Below are positions 17,875 through 26,146 of a DNA stretch of 64,000 nucleotides, one piece after another (positions within the stretch are counted from its first letter, which is position 1; each line of letters starts with the position of its first letter). The stretch lies in NCBI GenBank assembly GCA_002437115.1, contig DJOD01000049.1, positions 1 to 64,000 on the forward strand, written 5' to 3'. The translations under genes and the position numbers were made by a program. The DNA comes from Prevotella sp. UBA6447 (GTDB taxonomy: Bacteria; Bacteroidota; Bacteroidia; Bacteroidales; Bacteroidaceae). The notes under the pieces are model-generated. The model was not told the origin of the DNA, searched no databases, and saw only the letters and a list, made by a program, of their open reading frames with translations.

Positions 17875-18988
17875 ACAACTGTTCCTCCAACTCTACCGCC
17901 ATGCCCTGTGGGCCGATGTGCCAGGGCGTGAGCCTTCGTTCGTGGATGCGGCTGATGCGGCCACCTGGCAACGGGTGGCCGACGTGGCTGAGGCGCAAAC
18001 CTGTACGGGGCTCCTTGCCGATGCCCTGGCGCAGCTGCCTGCAGACCGTCGTCCGCCCAAGCCCATCTACTTCTCCGTCGTCACGGCCACGGCCGATGCC
18101 GAGGATGCCAATCGCAAGATGAATCACTACTTGTGCGGCCTGTTCCCCATGCTGGCCCGTCATGGCATTCGGGCGTGGCTGCTCAAGGGACAGGGCTTGG
18201 CTCGCTGCTATCCGCAGCCGTTGCACCGCATGCCGGGCGACATCGATGTGCTCATCCCCCGCGAGGAGGAGTTCCAGCGTGCCGTGAGGCTCTTCGCCGG
18301 TCACCTACCTGCCGATGAGCCTACGAGCAGCCATGAGCGACTGTTTCATCTCGACGATGTGCTGATAGAGCTTCATGGCAAGATTGTCACCGACCTCAAC
18401 CCGCGTCTGCGTCGCCACTTCCCTGCGTGGAGCCAAGCTTGCTACGCGCAACAGCCCGTTGTGTGGGGCGATGTGGCCTTGCCCCCCACGGCTTTCGATG
18501 CCGTCTTCGTGTTTCTTCACCTTGCGCGCCATTATGTGGGAGGAGGCGTTGGCTTGCGACAGGTGGCCGACTGGATGCGTTTCCTCTTTGTTCACCGAGC
18601 CCAGGCTGGAGAGCAGCCCATTGATGCCGTGCGGCTCTTGCGCGACATCGACCGCCTGGGTCTTCGCCGCTTGTGGGTGGCGTTTGCTGCCATGGCCGTC
18701 CACCGCCTGGGCTTCCCGTCTGCTGCCATGCCCCTTTTCGATGGTGCGCCCCGTTACCGCAGGGTGGCCGACGCGGTGCTGCGCAACATCCTCGATGAGG
18801 GAAACTTTGGCCACCACGATGCGGCCATGGCCTATCGGCCGTCGGGCTTCGTGGCCGGAAAGGCTTACTCGTTTCTCGTGCAGTCGCGCCGCATGGCGCG
18901 CAACCTCTGCCTCTTCCCCGTCGAAACGCTTTATTGCTTCCCCTTGCTTGTACGTGACGGACTCAGTAGGGTGATGAGCCGACAGTGA
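17852..18988 (+). CDS. Nucleotidyltransferase family protein (NTP_transf_5-like)
   Basis: A 378-residue protein from ATG 17852 (the frame is open from 17786, but that would lie deep inside the GT4 gene). The diagnostic block is WLLKGQGLARCYPQPLHRMPGDIDVLIP, around residues 113-140, with the D-I-D metal pair of the nucleotidyltransferase fold, followed by HLDDVLIELHGKI and HLARHYVGGGVGLRQVADW. Such proteins are common in Bacteroidota surface-polysaccharide clusters and are of unproven activity. It closes the GC-rich polysaccharide block. Confidence 0.75.
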   Translation: MSKFTKAEQLFLQLYRHALWADVPGREPSFVDAADAATWQRVADVAEAQTCTGLLADALAQLPADRRPPKPIYFSVVTATADAEDANRKMNHYLCGLFPMLARHGIRAWLLKGQGLARCYPQPLHRMPGDIDVLIPREEEFQRAVRLFAGHLPADEPTSSHERLFHLDDVLIELHGKIVTDLNPRLRRHFPAWSQACYAQQPVVWGDVALPPTAFDAVFVFLHLARHYVGGGVGLRQVADWMRFLFVHRAQAGEQPIDAVRLLRDIDRLGLRRLWVAFAAMAVHRLGFPSAAMPLFDGAPRYRRVADAVLRNILDEGNFGHHDAAMAYRPSGFVAGKAYSFLVQSRRMARNLCLFPVETLYCFPLLVRDGLSRVMSRQ

Positions 18989-19592
18989 CCGCGCGCGATG
19001 CTTCTTTCCCTGTCCTGTCTGGGTTACGCATCTTTACAAAATGTCGCTCAGAAATGTCGCGGAATCCAGCGCGAACCCTTTTGTCCGTAAATACGCCCTA
19101 TTTTTGCTGGTTTTTGCAACTGGCTGTAAGCCAGCGAAATGTGATGCTCTGGCATCGTGTGTTGGTGCGCTTTCGCGCTTTTCTGCTGGAGATAAAGGCC
19201 TTGTTGAGCCGCGATAAGGCCTTTATTGACGCGCGATGCGGGCTTTATTGATTCTCGATAGATGTCAGGAGATGGCTCCATGGAGCATCTTTTGGGACGA
19301 GAAAAGGAAGGAAAAGGTTGTTTTTGCATCGTCTGCCACCTTGCGAGTGGTCAGAACCTACTGGTAGGCACGCCAGAAGGCCAGGTGTGGAGACATGCTT
19401 TTTTCAAGAAAAGTCACGACATCCCGAATGATGTCGGATGCCCAGATGCCGTTTCATAGAGTGGGGGGATTGTATTTGCAACACCCAAAAATGTTTTGCG
19501 ATTTGTGCTTGTTTTATTTGCGCAAAGCATGTAAAAAGCGTAACTTTGTGGAAAATTACACGCTTGTCAGCAACTACAATCTATCTTAATAA
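18989..19592 (+). other. 604-nt intergenic region with repeat-like sequence and a promoter
   Basis: Short frames here lack features of real genes. From about 19192 there is a repetitive run in which AAGGCC-T-TTGA/TTTATTGA units separated by CGCGAT-like spacers occur three times (to about 19260), resembling a short dispersed intergenic repeat. A related-looking tract on the other strand lies at 47420-47520. The 3' end carries the promoter of the GH2 gene (19517-19548). No RNA gene was recognised. Confidence 0.5.
19517..19548 (+). promoter_or_regulatory. Bacteroidota-type promoter of the GH2 gene
   Basis: TTTG at 19517-19520, a 20-nt spacer and TAACTTTG at 19541-19548 match the Bacteroidota sigma-ABfr consensus TTTG-N19-21-TAnnTTTG exactly. 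Transcription should begin about 5 nt downstream, giving a leader of roughly 40 nt before ATG 19593. Confidence 0.8.
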
Positions 19593-22500
19593 ATGATCAT
19601 TCGCTATCTTTTAACCGCAGCGGGCTTCCTCATGGCAACCGCGCTGCAAGCCCAGACCCGCTTGGCGGGTTATGAGTATGGTTCGGCCACCACCCCCACA
19701 GGCAAGGAGTGGCAACAGCCCGAGCTGATTGGCTACAACAAGTTGCAGCCACATGCCTGGTTCACCAGTTTCGCCTCGGAGAATGAGGCAAAGGGCGTGC
19801 TGCCCGAACGGTCGAGCTACTGGATGACGCTCGACGGCAAGTGGAAGTTCCACTTTGCCAAGAACCCCGATGTCCGTCCCAAGGACTTCTACCAGGTGGG
19901 CTACCCCGACCAGTCGTGGGACGAGGTCGATGTGCCCATGTCGTGGAACATCTACGGCCTCCAAAAGGACGGTTCTCTCAAATATGGTGTCCCCATCTAT
20001 GTCAACCAGTGGGTCATCTTCAAGTATGACCTGGCTGTGGGCGACTGGCGCAAGGGTGTGATGCGCGAGCCCCCGAAAAACTATACCACATACGAGTATC
20101 GCAACGAGGTGGGCTCCTACCGCCGTTCGTTCACCCTGCCTGCTGCGTGGAAAGGCCGTGAGGTTTACATCAGTTTCGACGGGGTAGACTCTTTCTTCTA
20201 CCTCTGGGTCAACGGCCATTACGTGGGCTGCTCCAAAGACTCGCGCGATGTGGCCGAGTTCGACATCAGCCCCTGGGCCAAGGCCGGGCAGAACGAGGTG
20301 GCCGTCGAGGTGTACCGCTCGTCAGACGGCTCGTTCCTTGAGGCCCAGGACATGTTCCGCCTGCCTGGCATCTTCCGCACGGTGGCTGTCTACAGCAAGC
20401 CCAAGGTACACGTGAACGACCTCAAGGTCATTCCATCCTGGCAGACCGACAGCACGGGCACGCTGGCCGTCGACCTCTCGCTGGCCAACGTGGCTGGCAA
20501 GGACGCCAAGAACTACACGGCTGTCTTCAAGCTCTTTGCCAACAAGCTTTATGGCGAGGCCGAGGGTGAGGGTCGCGAGCTCGCCTCTACGCTGGGTGCG
20601 CTCACGTTGCCAAAGGGCGACACCACCACCTGCCACACCTCTTTCACGGTGGCGGGCGTGAAGCCCTGGACCAGCGAGGAGCCTCATGTCTATACGCTTG
20701 TCTGTGAGTTGCGCGACAAGAAAGGGCGCACCGTGGAGGCCGTGAGCACGCAGACGGGCTTCCGCACGGTGGAGATACGCGATGTGGCCGCCAAGGACGA
20801 TGAGTTCGGGTTGGCCGGTCGCTACTTCCTCGTCAACGGCAAGCCGCTGAAGCTCAAGGGCGTGAACCGCCATGAGACAAGCCCCTCGCGTGGCCACGCC
20901 ATCACGCGCCAGCAGATGGAGGAGGAGGTGATGATGATGAAGCGCGCCAACATCAATCACGTGCGTACCGCCCACTATCCCAACGACCCTTATTTCTATT
21001 ATCTCTGCAACAAGTATGGCATCTGGCTGGAGGCCGAGGCCAACGTGGAGAGCCACGAGTATTTCTACGGCGCGGCCAGCTTGAGCCATGTGCCTGAATT
21101 CAAGAACCAGCACGTGGGTCGCATGATGGCCATGGTGCACGCCCGCGTCAACGACCCCTGCGTGGCCATCTGGAGCTTGGGCAATGAGGCCGGGCCTGGC
21201 GAAAACTTCAAAGTCAGTTATGCAGCCGTGCATGCTTACGACCCCTCGCGCCCCGTGCAGTATGAGCGCAACAACGACATCGTCGACATGGGCTCCAACC
21301 AGTATCCGTCGGTCAACTGGGTGCGCGCGGCTGTCAAGGGCAATCTGGGCATCAAGTATCCGTTCCACATTTCCGAGTATGCCCACTCGATGGGCAACGC
21401 CGTGGGCAACCTGCAAGACTACTGGGATGCCATCGAGTCGACCAACTTCTTCTGTGGCGGTGCCATCTGGGACTGGATCGACCAGTCGATGTACAACTAC
21501 ACGCCCGCTGGCAAGCGCTACCTCGCTTATGGCGGCGACTTCGGCGACACGCCCAACGACGGCCAGTTTGTCATGAACGGCATCATCTTCGGCGACATGG
21601 AGCCGAAACCCCAATACTTTGAGGTGAAGAAGGTGTATCAGAACGTCGGGGTGACGTGGGCCGACAAGGCCAAGGGTACCCTCGACATCTTCAACAAGAA
21701 TTACTATGCGGACGACCTCGCAGGCTATGCGGTGACTTACAGCCTGACGGCCGACGGCCGTGAGGTGGCCAGCGGCTCCCTGCCCGTGGGCAGCGTGGCA
21801 CCGCGCCAGCACAAGACCGTCGCCGTGCCCCCGTTGGCCAAGGGAGGCCTCGAGCCCGGGCGCGACTACCAGCTCCTCGTGTCGTTCCGACTGAAGCACG
21901 ACATGCCTTGGGCCAAGGCCGGCTACGTGCAGGCCGACCAGCAGTTGCCCGTACAGGTGGCGGCCAGCCGTCCCTCGCTGGCATTGGCGGCCAAGACCGA
22001 CGGCAAGGTGAGCGTCAAGGAGACAGCCACCAGCATCCTCGTGGACGGCGGCAAGGCCTTCGCGGTCGATTTCGACAAGGCCACGGGCTCCATCTGCTCG
22101 CTTGCCTATGGCGGAAAGCCTGTGTTTACCGAGGGTTGCGGCCCGCGTCTCGACGCGTTCCGCGCTTGGGTCAACAACGACAACTGGGCCTACCAGGCTT
22201 GGTATGAGAACGGCCTTCACGACCTGCAACACAAGGCACTTGAAAGTCGCGTTGTGGCCAATGCCGACGGCTCCGTCAGCGTGAAGTTTGTGGTGGAGAG
22301 CCAAGGGCGCGAGACGGCTCGCCTTGAAGGTGGCGACAAGAACTGGAAGAAGTTGAAGTCGACGGGTGCGAAACCCGACTTCAAGTTCACCACCAACGTG
22401 GTCTACACCATCCATCCCGATGGTTCCGTGGAGAACCAGAGCACCGTGTCGGCCTCGCGTGCCAACCTCGTCTTGGCTCGCCTGGGCTATGTGATGAAGT

Positions 22501-23606
22501 TGCCCAAGACGATGAGCCACATGAAATACTACGGTCGCGGCCCTGTCGACAACTATCCAGACCGCAAGACCAGCCAGGCCGTGGCTATCTGGGAGCAGCC
22601 CGATGTGGCGCGTGAGTATGAAAACTTCCCCAAGCCGCAAGACATGGCCAACCACCAGGACAGCCGATGGGTGGCCCTCGGCGACGGACAGCAGGGTGCC
22701 ATCTTCGTGGCCGACAGCGTGATGAGCTTCTCGGCGCTGCCGTTCTCGGCTCAGCAGCTGGCCATGGCCAACCACCCCCATGAGTTGCCGGCGAGCGATG
22801 GCGTGTGGCTCCACATCGACCATGCCATCACGGGCCTGGGCGGCAACAGCTGCGGACAGGGCGGCCCGCTCGAAGCCGACCGTGTGAAGAGTGTCACCCA
22901 GTCGTTTGGCTTTGCCATCCGTCCTGCCGCCTCCATGGCCAATGAGGCTTTGACCGACCTGGCCAACGTTTCGCTCGACGGGCAGGTGCCGATCAGCATC
23001 AGCCGCGCGCTCGACGGCGTGGTGACCATTGCGGGGCAGCCGGGTCAGCCCATTTATTATAAGGTGAACAATGGCAAGCGCCTTCTGCGATACACGCGAC
23101 CCTTCAACTTGCGCGACGGCGGCACGGTGGTGGCCTTTGCCAAGGGCTCGCGTTTCAACTACCAGCAACGCTTCGACCGCATCGATGCCATCCCTGTCAC
23201 CGTGAAGTTTGCAAGTTCCGTGGAGAGTGGCGAGGGCGACGCCGAACACATGACCGACGGCAACCCCGCCTCCTACTGGCACACCATGTACAGCGTGACC
23301 GTGGCCAACTACCCCCATTGGGTCGATTTCGACTGCGGAACGGTCAAGACGCTCAAGGGCTTCAGCTTCTTGCCCCGCCAGGACAGCCCCAATGGAAACA
23401 TCAAGGACTATGAGGTGCAGGTCAGCCTCGACGGCAAGACGTGGGGACAACCCGTGGCAGCTGGTGCCTTTGCCAATGACCGCAACCTCAAGCGGGTGCT
23501 TTTCAGCAAGCCGGTGCGCGCGCGTTACCTGCGCTTTACGGCCAAGAGTTCGCAAGACGGGCAAGACTTTGCCACCTGCGCCGAGTTCAACGTGCTCGAG
23601 CAATAG
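19593..23606 (+). CDS. Secreted glycoside hydrolase family 2 (beta-galactosidase type) with C-terminal F5/8-type lectin domain
   Basis: A 1337-residue protein with a signal peptide cleaved near ALQAQ (residues 17-21). Domains in order: GH2 sugar-binding (about 60-270), immunoglobulin-like (about 275-395), TIM barrel (about 400-690), beta-galactosidase small-chain-like domains (about 830-1110) and an F5/8 type C carbohydrate-binding domain (about 1190-1337). The acid/base is E532 in WSLGNEAG and the nucleophile is E595 in ISEYAHSMGN. It should release terminal beta-galactosides, or a related sugar, from glycans in the periplasm or at the cell surface. It is longer than LacZ because of the added C-terminal module. 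No SusC/D pair is adjacent; its own promoter precedes it and a strong hairpin follows. Confidence 0.92.
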   Translation: MIIRYLLTAAGFLMATALQAQTRLAGYEYGSATTPTGKEWQQPELIGYNKLQPHAWFTSFASENEAKGVLPERSSYWMTLDGKWKFHFAKNPDVRPKDFYQVGYPDQSWDEVDVPMSWNIYGLQKDGSLKYGVPIYVNQWVIFKYDLAVGDWRKGVMREPPKNYTTYEYRNEVGSYRRSFTLPAAWKGREVYISFDGVDSFFYLWVNGHYVGCSKDSRDVAEFDISPWAKAGQNEVAVEVYRSSDGSFLEAQDMFRLPGIFRTVAVYSKPKVHVNDLKVIPSWQTDSTGTLAVDLSLANVAGKDAKNYTAVFKLFANKLYGEAEGEGRELASTLGALTLPKGDTTTCHTSFTVAGVKPWTSEEPHVYTLVCELRDKKGRTVEAVSTQTGFRTVEIRDVAAKDDEFGLAGRYFLVNGKPLKLKGVNRHETSPSRGHAITRQQMEEEVMMMKRANINHVRTAHYPNDPYFYYLCNKYGIWLEAEANVESHEYFYGAASLSHVPEFKNQHVGRMMAMVHARVNDPCVAIWSLGNEAGPGENFKVSYAAVHAYDPSRPVQYERNNDIVDMGSNQYPSVNWVRAAVKGNLGIKYPFHISEYAHSMGNAVGNLQDYWDAIESTNFFCGGAIWDWIDQSMYNYTPAGKRYLAYGGDFGDTPNDGQFVMNGIIFGDMEPKPQYFEVKKVYQNVGVTWADKAKGTLDIFNKNYYADDLAGYAVTYSLTADGREVASGSLPVGSVAPRQHKTVAVPPLAKGGLEPGRDYQLLVSFRLKHDMPWAKAGYVQADQQLPVQVAASRPSLALAAKTDGKVSVKETATSILVDGGKAFAVDFDKATGSICSLAYGGKPVFTEGCGPRLDAFRAWVNNDNWAYQAWYENGLHDLQHKALESRVVANADGSVSVKFVVESQGRETARLEGGDKNWKKLKSTGAKPDFKFTTNVVYTIHPDGSVENQSTVSASRANLVLARLGYVMKLPKTMSHMKYYGRGPVDNYPDRKTSQAVAIWEQPDVAREYENFPKPQDMANHQDSRWVALGDGQQGAIFVADSVMSFSALPFSAQQLAMANHPHELPASDGVWLHIDHAITGLGGNSCGQGGPLEADRVKSVTQSFGFAIRPAASMANEALTDLANVSLDGQVPISISRALDGVVTIAGQPGQPIYYKVNNGKRLLRYTRPFNLRDGGTVVAFAKGSRFNYQQRFDRIDAIPVTVKFASSVESGEGDAEHMTDGNPASYWHTMYSVTVANYPHWVDFDCGTVKTLKGFSFLPRQDSPNGNIKDYEVQVSLDGKTWGQPVAAGAFANDRNLKRVLFSKPVRARYLRFTAKSSQDGQDFATCAEFNVLEQ

Positions 23607-23631
23607 GCTTTGCACTGGAGATTCTCAGTTT

Positions 23632-23676
23632 TTCGGCCTCGGCCGTGGCGCGATTGTCGCCACGGCCGAGGCCGAA
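23632..23676 (+). terminator. Perfect 19-bp hairpin after the GH2 gene
   Basis: Arms 23632-23650 and 23658-23676 are exact reverse complements with a 7-nt loop, 25 nt after the GH2 stop. The U tract usual for intrinsic terminators is missing downstream; a run of T lies just before the hairpin instead. It is probably a transcript end or 3' stabiliser. Confidence 0.6.
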
Positions 23677-23805
23677 TCATTCATGGTCGTCTGCAATGTG
23701 CGAACGATGCCAAGTGGAGTTGTCATTCCAATGGACGGAAGGACAAAAAAACATTAATTTTTGCACCTTTTTTGCAAAAGCGTGCACATTGATTGAAATG
23801 TTTCG

Positions 23806-23813
23806 TACCTTTG
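23806..23813 (+). promoter_or_regulatory. Promoter -7 element of the NagB/PIG-L gene
   Basis: TACCTTTG matches the Bacteroidota -7 consensus TAnnTTTG 35 nt before ATG 23848. A convincing -33 TTTG at the usual distance is not seen, so the call rests on the -7 element alone. Confidence 0.45.
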
Positions 23814-23847
23814 CTGACTAACAAACAAGCCTAATAAATTCATCGTT

Positions 23848-25842
23848 ATGGTAAAGTTAAACTTAACGTCTCAGATCGTACTCAACAAGGTACCTGAGGA
23901 GTTCTATCATCCCAAAACCGCAGTGGAGCTTTCAGAGCTTACCCGTTGTGAGAAAATTCCTACTACCATCTATCCCAAGACCGAGGAGGGCGCGCGCAGC
24001 ATCGCCAACGCCATCGAGAAGACCATCCGCCAGAAACAGCAGTCTGGGCAGTATTGCGTGCTCGGGCTGGGCACGGGATCGTCGCTCACGCCCGTCTTCA
24101 GCGAGCTCATCCGCATGCACAAAGAGGAGGGGTTGAGCTTCAGCAACGTGGTTGTCTTCAACGCTTACGAGTATTTCCCCTTGCAGCCCGACGCCAAGAA
24201 CTCCACGCTCAACCAGCTCAAGGACCGTCTGCTCAGCCACGTTGACATCAACCCGCAGAACGTGTTCTCGCCCGAGGGGACGGTGCCGCAGGAACGCGTG
24301 CAGGAGTTCTGTCGTCTCTATGAGCAGCGCATCCAGAGCTTCGGTGGCATCGACATCATGCTGCTGGGCATTGGGCGCATCGGCAACATAGCCACCAACG
24401 AGCCAGGGTCGGTTCTGACCTCAAGCTCGCGCCTCATCCTCATTGACAACCTCACGCGCGAGGAGATGTCCATGAGCCAGACCACCAACGAGACGGTGCC
24501 GCCTTGCTCCATCACCATGGGCATATCCACCATTCTCAAGTCCCGCCAGATTTACCTGACGGCTTGGGGCGAGGAGAAGGCCGACATCTTGCAGAAGACG
24601 GTTGAGGGTCCCATCAGCGACGCCATTCCTGCCACCTTCCTGCAGACCCATAACGATGCCCATGTGGTAATCGACCTCGCTGCCGCAGGGCGCCTCACGC
24701 GCATCGTCCACCCGTGGCTTGTCACCAGTTGCACCTGGACCGACAAGCTCACGCGTGCTGCCTTGGTTTGGCTCTGTGAGGTGACGGGCAAGCCCATCCT
24801 GAAGCTCACCAACAAGGACTACAACGAGAATGGCCTCTCGGAGCTGCTCACCATCTACGGCTCGGCCTACAATGCCAACATCAAGATATTCAACGACCTG
24901 CAGCACACCATCACCGGATGGCCCGGTGGCAAGCCCAATGCCGACGACACTTATCGCCCGGAGCGTGCCAACCCGTTCCCCAAGCGTGTCATCGTGTTCT
25001 CTCCTCACCCCGACGATGATGTAATCTCGATGGGCGGAACCATCCGCCGCCTCGTGGAGCAGGGTCACGATGTGCATCTTGCCTATGAGACCAGTGGCAA
25101 CATCGCCGTGGGCGACGAGGAGGTCACGCGCTTCATGCACTTCATCAATGGCTTCAACCAGCTCTTCATCGGTGAGAAGGATAAGGTTATCAAGGACAAG
25201 TATAAGGAGATCAAGGAGTTCTTCAAGAAAAAGAAGGACGGTGACATGGACACCCGCGACATCCTGACCATCAAGGGGTTGATTCGCCGTGGCGAGGCGC
25301 GCACCGCTTGCACCTTCAACCACATACCCCTCGACCATGTGCATTTCCTCGATCTGCCGTTCTACGAGAGTGGCAAGATTGAGAAGTTCCCCATGACCGA
25401 GAAGGATGTGCAGATCGTGCGCAAGCTCATCGCCGAGGTGAAGCCCCACCAGATCTATGTCGCTGGCGACCTGGCCGACCCTCATGGCACGCACCGCAAG
25501 TGCACGGATGCTGTGCTCGCAGCCATCGACCTTGAGAAAGAGGCCAAGGCCGAGTGGCTCAAGGACTGCCGCATCTGGATGTATCGTGGCGCATGGGCCG
25601 AGTGGGACATCGAGAACATCGAGATGTGCGTGCCCATGAGTCCTGAGGAGCTGCGCGCCAAGCGCAATGCCATCCTCAAGCACCAGAGCCAGATGGAGAG
25701 CGCGCCATTCTTGGGCAACGATGAACGCCTCTTCTGGCAGCGTGCGGAGGACCGCAACCGCAACACGGCAAAGATTTACGACAACTTAGGCTTGGCTTGC
25801 TACGAGGCCATGGAGGCTTTCGTGGAGTATAAGCCGCTTTAA
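23848..25842 (+). CDS. NagB-like (glucosamine-6-phosphate deaminase) and PIG-L/LmbE deacetylase fusion
   Basis: A 664-residue cytoplasmic protein with two modules. Residues about 40-310 follow NagB (GLGTGSS near 72; VDINPQNV; LLGIGRIGN-IATNEPGS at 172-187). Residues about 378-620 are a PIG-L/LmbE zinc deacetylase (SPHPDDD at 385-391; DPHGTH at 544-549). Compared with Escherichia coli NagB from memory, the D-E-Y acid is replaced (N105-A-Y), and D141 and H143 of GNDGHIAFNEP become I178 and N180; only the glutamate of NEP (E185) is kept. The deaminase half may therefore be non-catalytic or have another reaction, while the deacetylase metal ligands are intact. A role in amino-sugar metabolism is likely. 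This fused arrangement is known in Bacteroidota. Confidence 0.85.
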   Translation: MVKLNLTSQIVLNKVPEEFYHPKTAVELSELTRCEKIPTTIYPKTEEGARSIANAIEKTIRQKQQSGQYCVLGLGTGSSLTPVFSELIRMHKEEGLSFSNVVVFNAYEYFPLQPDAKNSTLNQLKDRLLSHVDINPQNVFSPEGTVPQERVQEFCRLYEQRIQSFGGIDIMLLGIGRIGNIATNEPGSVLTSSSRLILIDNLTREEMSMSQTTNETVPPCSITMGISTILKSRQIYLTAWGEEKADILQKTVEGPISDAIPATFLQTHNDAHVVIDLAAAGRLTRIVHPWLVTSCTWTDKLTRAALVWLCEVTGKPILKLTNKDYNENGLSELLTIYGSAYNANIKIFNDLQHTITGWPGGKPNADDTYRPERANPFPKRVIVFSPHPDDDVISMGGTIRRLVEQGHDVHLAYETSGNIAVGDEEVTRFMHFINGFNQLFIGEKDKVIKDKYKEIKEFFKKKKDGDMDTRDILTIKGLIRRGEARTACTFNHIPLDHVHFLDLPFYESGKIEKFPMTEKDVQIVRKLIAEVKPHQIYVAGDLADPHGTHRKCTDAVLAAIDLEKEAKAEWLKDCRIWMYRGAWAEWDIENIEMCVPMSPEELRAKRNAILKHQSQMESAPFLGNDERLFWQRAEDRNRNTAKIYDNLGLACYEAMEAFVEYKPL

Positions 25843-26146
25843 GGGCGTTGCGTGCTCTATGGTGACGCAAGCGTCGTTCAAACAAGCAAGGCTCATTCGC
25901 CGTCCTGTCAGGGGCGGTGAATGGGTCTTGTCTGTTTTTTCGGATGGCCTTACAGTAAACTTCGTGACAAAAGGATTACAAAACGATTAATCTTTCGAAA
26001 TGGTTTGGCCATATTCACAAATGTTTATAAGTTTGCAAGCGTAAACAAAAACATTACAGGGCGGCATCGCTTCGACAATGAGCGGATGCGGGTTGTCTAC
26101 TGATTATATATTGAGCTTTTTTAATACTTAACTTAACGTTTCTTTT
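25843..26146 (+). other. Intergenic region, 304 nt
   Basis: Contains only short imperfect palindromes near 25860-25920 that could end the upstream transcript, then AT-rich sequence leading to the start of the Ig-repeat gene. No convincing TTTG/TAnnTTTG promoter pair, RNA gene or coding frame was recognised. Confidence 0.5.

Noticed and set aside
18985..19251. 88-codon plus-strand frame after the nucleotidyltransferase-type gene
   Set aside because: Composed of intergenic repeat-like sequence; no protein features.
20322..23615. 1097-codon minus-strand frame opposite the GH2 gene
   Set aside because: It is antisense to a clear GH2 gene with a signal peptide, catalytic residues and promoter. 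Its composition (high in His, Val, Gly, Leu, no motif) is typical of the shadow frame of GC-rich codon usage.
24421..25683. 420-codon minus-strand frame opposite NagB/PIG-L
   Set aside because: Shadow of a gene with strong motifs, without its own start signal or family pattern.
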